Shown: positions 27,505 to 64,000 of the stretch, one piece after another
How positions within the stretch are numbered: position 1 is the first letter of the stretch
Layout: every line of letters begins with the position of its first letter
DNA from: Cristatella mucedo
Lineage: Eukaryota > Bryozoa > Phylactolaemata > Cristatellidae
Assembly: GCA_009760855.2 (NCBI GenBank)
Contig: WPIO01000007.1
Span: 6,046,501 to 6,110,500, forward strand
Length of the DNA stretch: 64,000 nt
Reading direction: 5' to 3'
Notes under the pieces: model-generated
Told to the model about the DNA's origin: nothing
What the model saw: the letters and a program-made list of their open reading frames with translations, nothing else
The model's database searches: none
Translations under genes and position numbers: made by a program

Positions 27505-27653
27505 ATGGCGCCCAGGAGATAAGGTGCTCGCTCTTCACGAGCGAGGTCGTGATTTTGAATCCTGCAGTGGGTGATTCTTTATTGCCAACTGCACGCCGGA
27601 TGACAGCCGTTAAGGCTCCTCCACTGCTGTGCAAATGAGACCGCTGAATCAGC
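27505..27653 (+). mobile_element. tRNA-derived SINE-1 copy, plus orientation
   Basis: The only plus-oriented SINE-1 copy seen: degenerate box B (TTTTGAATCC) and the CTGAATCAGCA 3' end. Confidence 0.6.
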
Positions 27654-27716
27654 AACTATTTATTCTTCTTATTGAAGCCTTAAATCGTAGGTGGGCCTCC
27701 TTAAATCTGCATTAGC

Positions 27717-27800
27717 AATACAAATAACAATAATAAAACATGTATATAGCACCCTAAGAGAACTAAATATCTTTCTAGGCACGACTGTAAAGGTTTACTG
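27717..27800 (-). mobile_element. LINE-1-type 3' end fragment
   Basis: AATAACAATAATAAAAC tail and GCACCCTAAGAGAACTAA. Confidence 0.55.
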
Positions 27801-29461
27801 ATAAGGAAGCACATCAAGGGGCTGGTTATAATAAGCGCAATTTCAGTAATACGCGAGCACGTGACTTGGCGCAGAGTTTTGCAACAACTGTTAGCTTTTC
27901 TATTGCTCAGGTAGTAGATAATCTGCAAGCAGAGAATTACAGAAGCCTATGAGGACATAACGAATAATAGTATTAATAATAATGATATATTGGTGTAGTA
28001 CCCTTAAAGAACTTAATCTTATTCTAGGTACTTCACATTTGCAGTACAGGAAGCATGATCAAATGGTAGCATGATCAACGTCAACAAGAGTAACATGGTT
28101 AGAGGTGACTTGCACAGGGTCAACCTGCAAATATGATTAGTGGCAGCACTAAGTAAAGTAAAAGTGAGTGAGTGACAGAACCTTGACGTCGATGCGCTGT
28201 TTGACTGGCAGCCAGTGCAGGTCGGCGAAAAGTGTTGTGAGATGACAACCGTGATGCTCATGGCAGACAAGCGTAGCTGTAGAATAGAATTTTGCACCAA
28301 CTTTAAGCACCTGGTTGCACAGGCTGTAGACCAGCAAGTAATGAGTTACAGAAATTGAGACGGAATGTCACAAATGCATGGACCAATATCGCTGTAGTAT
28401 CCCTGTCTAATCAAATCCGAATTTTAGCAATGCTATGCAGCTAAAAGTAGCCAGACTTGACTGAGTTGCTGATGCGGTCGTCTAGTCAAAAGGTCTCCCT
28501 GAATAGGACACCTAGATTCCGTTCCGATGCAACAGGAGATAAGCTGGCAGAGCCGATTGTGAGCGTTAGGTTTTCCAATTTCTGAATCACACTCAGTATT
28601 TCTGTAACTAGTAAGTTGTTTTATCGTAACTTAATTCAAGAAAGCTTGCTTCTATCCATGTGCAGATGTCATCAATACATGCAGCAAATGAGTTGTAAGG
28701 ACTCGACGTGCTGGAGTGCTGGGAGAGATCAAAGCAAAGGTACAGCTGAGTGTCATCTGCATAGAAGTGAAAGCCTAGTTTGTATCTGGAAATCCTATCG
28801 GCAAGAAGAAGAGTATAAACCGTAAAAAGAACCGGACCAAGCACTGAGCACTGAGGTACACCAAATTTCAGTGATTCCTCATATGATCTTTGTCTGTTCA
28901 CATCAATACTCTGGAGTCTCCCACTGTAATAGAACCTGGGCCATTATAGTGCCGCACCAGTGACGCCCAGGCGATATGAGAGGCTCTCGAGAAAGACTTG
29001 GTGATTGATAGTATCACAATTTGCAGAAATATCAAGAAACAAAAGCAGAGAAACTCCATCTGAGTTTGCATTTCTGAGAAGTTTGTGATATACCCTAAGC
29101 AATTTTGACCTGTGGAGTGATTAGCTCTAAAACCAGACTGGAACTTACTTGCGATGTTTGAAGTTTCAATATATGAGTTCAGCTGGTCTGCCACGACCCG
29201 TTCCAGTGTCTTTGATAATAATGGTAGAGGGGAGACAGGGCGGAATTTGCTCAAGTTCTCTTGGTCAATTGTTGCTTTCTTAAGTAGTGGCTTTACTACC
29301 GCCTTTTTGAAAGGTGCTTAGGCATGACCTGAGGCTGATGACATGTTTATAATGTTAGTTAAGCACAGCATCAGCAGATCCAGGCATTTATAGAAGCAGG
29401 ATAGTGGGAATAGGGTCTAGAGAACTAGTTTTCTTTTATTGGGATTTGAGCTTCAGGATGT

Positions 29462-29925
29462 AATGTTATTTATCTCCGTCTGTAACGCCATACATACTAT
29501 GTGGGTGTTACGCAGGAGAGTTTTGTATAGCGCACTCACAGCCTAAGCGGCTTTTGGTACGCATTCGGTAGCCAACAGACTGCGTCTCACGCAACAAAGA
29601 GAAAGTGGGAAGCATATAAGAGTCACGAGGGCAGTTGAGGTAGTGAGAAACAGCATGGAAGTAGCAGCTCAGGACCACTGAAAAGGATGAGCCATAGTCG
29701 GCAGCAGGAGAGTAGTTGTCGTGACGGTCACTCGCGGCCTCCTTGACTGTAGACAGTGAGGTGCGGCACCAAGTTGAGGGACATGAGTCCAAAGGGGATG
29801 CAGGCTACCTGGCGATGGACTGTCTGACCTTGTCGATCTTGCTGAGAAAGAAGCGATCGGCAGGATCAGCCCAGCGATCACTTGGTAAGCAGCCAACCTA
29901 GGAGCGGTTAATGTGACGGTTTATA
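29462..29925 (-). mobile_element. LINE-2-type 3' fragment nested in LINE-1
   Basis: Begins with TTATTTATCTCCGTCTGTAA, followed by AGCGCACTCACAGCCTAAG, as in the copy at 57861. It separates the linker and RT parts of the older LINE-1. Confidence 0.7.
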
Positions 29926-30341
29926 GTAGACATCAGCATTTTTGGATTGTGCATCTGTGGTTCAACAATGTTTTTATAAAAACTAGACTCGGCCTTTGCT
30001 AGGATTGAATGGTGTAATCAATCTACAGTATTCTCCGTATGCTTGTCGATAGACATTCAGTCCTGATCTTGTGTGTGTTTTTTTACGTTTTCGCCAAGTA
30101 TACCTTGCTAGTTTAAAGTCTGCGGTAAACCATAGGCCACCTCGGTGAGGGCGCACAGTGCGCTTCGTAAGAGGTGCACACTCATCGAGCACGTCAGCTA
30201 GTGTCGTGCTGTAGCATTCTACCAGCCATGACATTCGGGAAGTGGGTTAGAGCAGTAGGGGTGACGAAGATATTCTCGCACGGACAGCATCGATAGTAAT
30301 AATAATAATAATATATTTGTTATAGCGCTCTTAGAGAACTC

Positions 30342-30629
<288 letters not shown>

Positions 30630-31189
30630 GGCACTTCACACGGTCTTGAGCTTTCGGGATTTACAGATGACTTGGGATGCGGAGGAGGGCACACAGACCA
30701 GACTGAATGAGATGTGCATGTGGTCGCATAAGCAGAATTTGGTAATGATATGTAATGATAGCATACAGTTGTAGGAGAAAATTGTGTGGAGTGTGTGACT
30801 CTTGATGTGAGTATGGGAATGTGCATGAGCCATAGGAGAACATGAGTCATTCAGTGAGCGGAATTCGGTGCAGAATGCGTCAGATAAGTTATCAAAACGA
30901 ATTTCATTATCGCCCATAACAAATAAAGATTGATTTATTGCACACAGACTAGAAATGAGATCGGAGAAATCTGAGTTAAAAGATGACTTGGTACCTGGGG
31001 CAATAGACGTCAGCCATCACTGGCAGCTTGTTGCTGGATGAACTCAAAATAAGAGATTCGAAAGATTACTTCGAGGGAGCAGCAAATGGTTTGAAATTGA
31101 GGGAGGAACATGCGATAATTGATGGCGAATCCACCACCAGTTTCCATTTATCTAGGGGTACCAGCATGTCTTCGGTATCCTCATCCAAG

Positions 31190-31400
31190 AAGTCAGAGGT
31201 TTTGCAATGGTACCTAGCTGAAAGTATCCCAACTTGACCTGGGGCACATGCGATCAGTCATCTAGTGAGAGGTCGCTAAGGAAAAAGACGACCAGATTGC
31301 AAGCAAGCAAACGTCTGGCTGAGCCCATTTCGATTGTTATGGGCATTGCTTTACTGAGGCCAGTTTCCGGCAATCGCATCCCTTTTCCGTGTAGGCGTGC
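31190..31400 (-). mobile_element. LINE-1-type fragment
   Basis: TCTAGTGAGAGGTCGCTAAG and GGCTGAGCCCATTTCGA match the SDLSLDDH to MGKP region of the family. Confidence 0.5.
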
Positions 31401-31559
31401 GATTAAATATCAACCCTTAAATCTCTCGTGCAAGTTTTATTTTGTAATCTCAAAGCGAAACGTTCACAAAAATAAATATTTCATCTTGCATAGAGTTAGC
31501 TATGCACCTTGTTTGCAGGTGGCACTAGTCCTATTCATTTGGCACTAAGAACTACGATA

Positions 31560-31960
31560 CATCGAAGCGCGCTTGCGGCAAAGCCACTTCCCTCCGACCG
31601 TTTCGATACCGGTCGGAACTGTTCGTCTGCTACGCAGTACGATTAGGAGAAAAACAGCCACATCGCTGCGCTCCCACTTCCGGGAAAGCCCCTGCTCGTG
31701 TGAGCTCCTCGCTTTGCAGCTCCGCACGCACGGCACGGCCAATGGACGTGCCGTGCGTGCGACGAGTAGGGACGGCTGTGAACGAATGGCAGCATGCAGA
31801 GACTTGCCTCGATCTAGAGGAGCGCTTCGCCGCCGCCGCCGCTGCTCTGCCGGCCAGTCGACCCTGGCGCAGCCATGCCTGCGCCTCCGCTATTTGCGAA
31901 ATTAAAGAAGGCTCTGCGAGGTCGGCCCCGGCCCAACCGGAAGTTGGAATTTGGCCGGCA
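31560..31960. other. GC-rich segment with two inverted repeats, 3' of gene A stop
   Basis: Contains an 8-bp inverted repeat (31593-31600 with 31610-31617) and a perfect 15-bp inverted repeat (31723-31737 with 31747-31761) whose 9-base loop is GCCAATGGA. It lies in or just past the gene A 3' UTR. No minus-strand coding is recognised. Confidence 0.5.
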
Positions 31961-31971
31961 GCAGAGCATAT

Positions 31972-61684
<29,713 letters not shown>

Positions 61685-62796
61685 CTGTCAGCGCGAGAGC
61701 GGGCAGTGGCAATGCAGGTGGGCAGCCAGCATGGTGGCACTGGGGCTGCTGGGGCTCGCTGAACGGCACGTGATCGTCTGACCGGCCGATTTGTCCCACT
61801 AGAGGGTGGCTGCAGAGCAAGCAATGCAAGCCAGTCGAAAAAATTCCCGACAATACTGCCAAGAAGGATAAAGCATCAAATCCGCTTCGGTGGAGCAGAA
61901 GAACAACAACAACAAAGAACAGTACGCTTTTTCCACATTGAAGCAGCGCAATGCATGCAGGTGCGCCGTGCTTGCTGTAGGTTCGGCTCAATTGTTTTCG
62001 GCAGTAGATGTGCTTGTTTCTCCGAATCGCTGCAGAGGCACCGAGAGCAGTGTGAAAGAACTTAATCGACGCCAGGTCTGTCGATGCCCTTCACGACGTC
62101 TGCCGATCGCATGTGGCCGTGCTCACACTGGTTATTGCGTGATAGAGCTTGCACCAGCTGCGACAGTCTTAAGCTCAGCTGCCTTTGCAATTTTTAAGGG
62201 GGTTTGAAGAGTAAAGCGCACACAAATGCAGTGCTGGAACTCAGAATACAAAAAGCAGCGCACTGAAGTGCCTGCAGCAAGTCTGGGTTTTGTCTGCAAT
62301 CCGTGGGCGGCGTATCTCTCGTGTGCATGCGCAGTGTCGAGCGCTGGCTTCCTGCTGTTTGAAACAGTACATCAGCTCTAGTATTGCCCACCCGGCTCGG
62401 GCATGGCATTCGAGAGAGGCCAGCATGAGACCTACCATACGCAGCCCCAAAAACCGATTGTTGCAAGCTGCTTCTTAGCTCACAAATGGCAAAGGTCAAG
62501 CGAGCAAGCTAACATGTGCATGCGGAATGGCACAAACTCGCGGCCCAAATGAGAGGCCATGCGAGGACGCGTTGGTCTGCACACTTTGCACGAGCCACGC
62601 GATGCAGGTGTCTTGCTGAAGGACACAGGGATGCACGCACAGGCGCCACTGACAAGGCGTTGCACGAACTCCAAGCAGCGTGCAAACGGTTCGACGACAT
62701 GTAGGTTACCAGCACTTTCAGTTTCCAGCACAGCAGCTGTGAGGCAAATGTGCGCTGCGGCTGCTGCCTTCACTGACGTCCCCGAAAGTCAACGGA

Positions 62797-62818
62797 GCAA
62801 TGCTGCTGCTGCCGCCGA

Positions 62819-62850
<32 letters not shown>

Positions 62851-62852
62851 AT
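62797..62852 (+). repeat. (CTG)n trinucleotide run
   Basis: GCTGCTGCTGCCGCCGACGC followed by about ten CTG units. Confidence 0.95.
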
Positions 62853-63239
62853 GGCACAGCCACCACTGCCAATAGTTTAACCCAGCAGAGACGCAATTGA
62901 GGTGTTCCTTGCCCCTTGTCGATCTTGCTAGAAATGCCTGCCAAAACCTTGCGATGGAGACATTTACTTCCATTCACTTTCGCCTAGTTCTATGATGTCA
63001 CTACCAGCTTTCAACGAACAAATATTAGGTCAGAGTACTCGCATTGTCTTGTTATATGTTTCAATGAAGATGACTCATCGTCCTTTCGGCTAACCCCCCC
63101 CCCCACAGCAACACCCCAGCTAGGATTCTTTCTGGGAACGAAGTCAGACCAGAGAAACGAGTTTGATTGCTCACAGTCAAAGCAGCCTGAAGTTCAACTT
63201 CAGAACTTGATGGTAATTGCAAGCACGAGGTTCTTTGTA

Positions 63240-63790
63240 CTTTAGTCAACTGCTGTGCTGAAGCGTGCTGCAGTTGTGCATGCTGCTGTCACTGGTCAGC
63301 TCATGTGCTTCCTTTTCCTGCCTATGCAAAGTGCCTAGAAAAGAGATTTATTTGTCTTATAGTGGCTACACAAATATGCTTTATCACTTTTAATTTTTTC
63401 TATTACCCATGGAAAGCTATATTTGCTCGATTTTGCTATTCCTATTCTGCACTAGCTTCCTATTAAGCAGCATATCAACTTCAAGATCCGGTCGCTAATC
63501 TTTAGGTTCATCTATTCACCTTACTCAGGCCAACCTGTCTGAATTAGTTTCACTTCAGGCATCCCTACGCCCTACCTGCTCCTCTGACTGTGGTCGATTG
63601 GTCGTGCCCCTTACTAACCTCTAACTTTTAAGAGACCGTGCATTCTTCTCCCACCCAAAACCTGGAACTGACTACCGACGGACATCATGTCATTTCTTGA
63701 TTTGGTAACATTCAAAGAAATGCTTAAAACCTTTTCCACACTGCCTTTGCTCTGTTCGAGTAACGTGTCCGGCCTGTCTTGACTTAGGGC
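63240..63790 (+). mobile_element. LINE-1-type 3' fragments, old
   Basis: First piece ends AAAGTGCCTAGAAAAGAGAT; second piece follows the C-terminal order with TTTTAAGAGACCGTGCATTC and AACCTGGAACTGACTACCGA. Confidence 0.6.
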
Positions 63791-64000
63791 AACAGTAATA
63801 GGCTTTTTTGCAGCATGTCAGTGGACCTGTCTATTTTCTTGTGCGAATCCTGCGGCATCTCTAACAATTTCTCCGAGAGCTAGCCTTTTCTCCACTAACT
63901 ACACCCTAAGCTCCACTGCGTCAACACCCACCCGAAGCTCCTTCTGCTACTGTGAAGCCACTGCCCGATAATGCAGAGCCACGTGCAGCCCGATAAGCGA

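Larger units (their letters stand above)
61690..64000. other. Probable gene A intron upstream of S1 exon
   Basis: No PAS or linker exon found. Contains a (CTG)n run at 62797-62852 and LINE-1-type 3' fragments at 63240-63390 and 63430-63790 (plus). Confidence 0.45.

Overview
This is genomic DNA of an animal, very probably an invertebrate; the phylum cannot be fixed from the window. Coding sequence is split into short exons (88-426 bp) by long introns packed with (CT)n microsatellites, CR1/L2-type LINE fragments with ATT-repeat tails, and tRNA-derived SINEs. Nothing looks bacterial: no operons, no ribosome binding sites, no long prokaryote-style ORFs.

Both recognisable genes are on the minus strand and encode ERG-type (KCNH2/6/7) voltage-gated potassium channel subunits. 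Gene A occupies about 31.97-61.68 kb. I assembled 12 exons by hand: S1-S3, S4-S5, pore, S6/C-linker, C-linker, two cyclic-nucleotide-binding-homology (CNBHD) exons, four C-terminal tail exons (one with a polyglutamine run), and a last exon with the C-terminal coiled coil and a stop. All 11 junctions keep the reading frame and the total is 2379 nt (793 codons with the stop). The PAS-containing N-terminus must lie beyond the right edge. Two of its introns use GC instead of GT at the donor site.

Gene B occupies at least 3.91-18.73 kb and runs off the left edge before its CNBHD. Six exons are visible, plus one weaker candidate at 23.3 kb. Exon lengths and phases copy gene A almost exactly (231/231, 172/172, 197/200 and 88/88 bp), and the two share a turret sequence (AERPY-PEPKIGW) that human ERG lacks, so this looks like a tandem duplication in this lineage. 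Gene B has diverged in the most constrained places: the selectivity filter reads TNIGLGN instead of TSVGFGN, S6 has Ile and Arg where ERG has Phe656 and Gly657, and an acidic residue of S2 is lost. The frames and splice sites stay intact, so it looks like a functional but altered paralogue rather than a dead copy. This is the most interesting item in the window.

Layout: 0-2 kb, nothing recognised; 2-3.2 kb, a C-rich inverted element with a palindrome, degenerate TTTAGGG repeats and a MITE-like copy; 3.9-18.7 kb, gene B with LINE and SINE insertions in its introns; 18.9-20.5 kb, a CT microsatellite and a CpG-rich island with a CCAAT and TATA promoter; 20.5-31.4 kb, intergenic or gene B 5' intron, with LINE remnants including a decayed near-complete element at 28-31 kb; 31.4-32.2 kb, GC-rich 3' end of gene A; 32-61.7 kb, gene A; 61.7-64 kb, probably its upstream intron.
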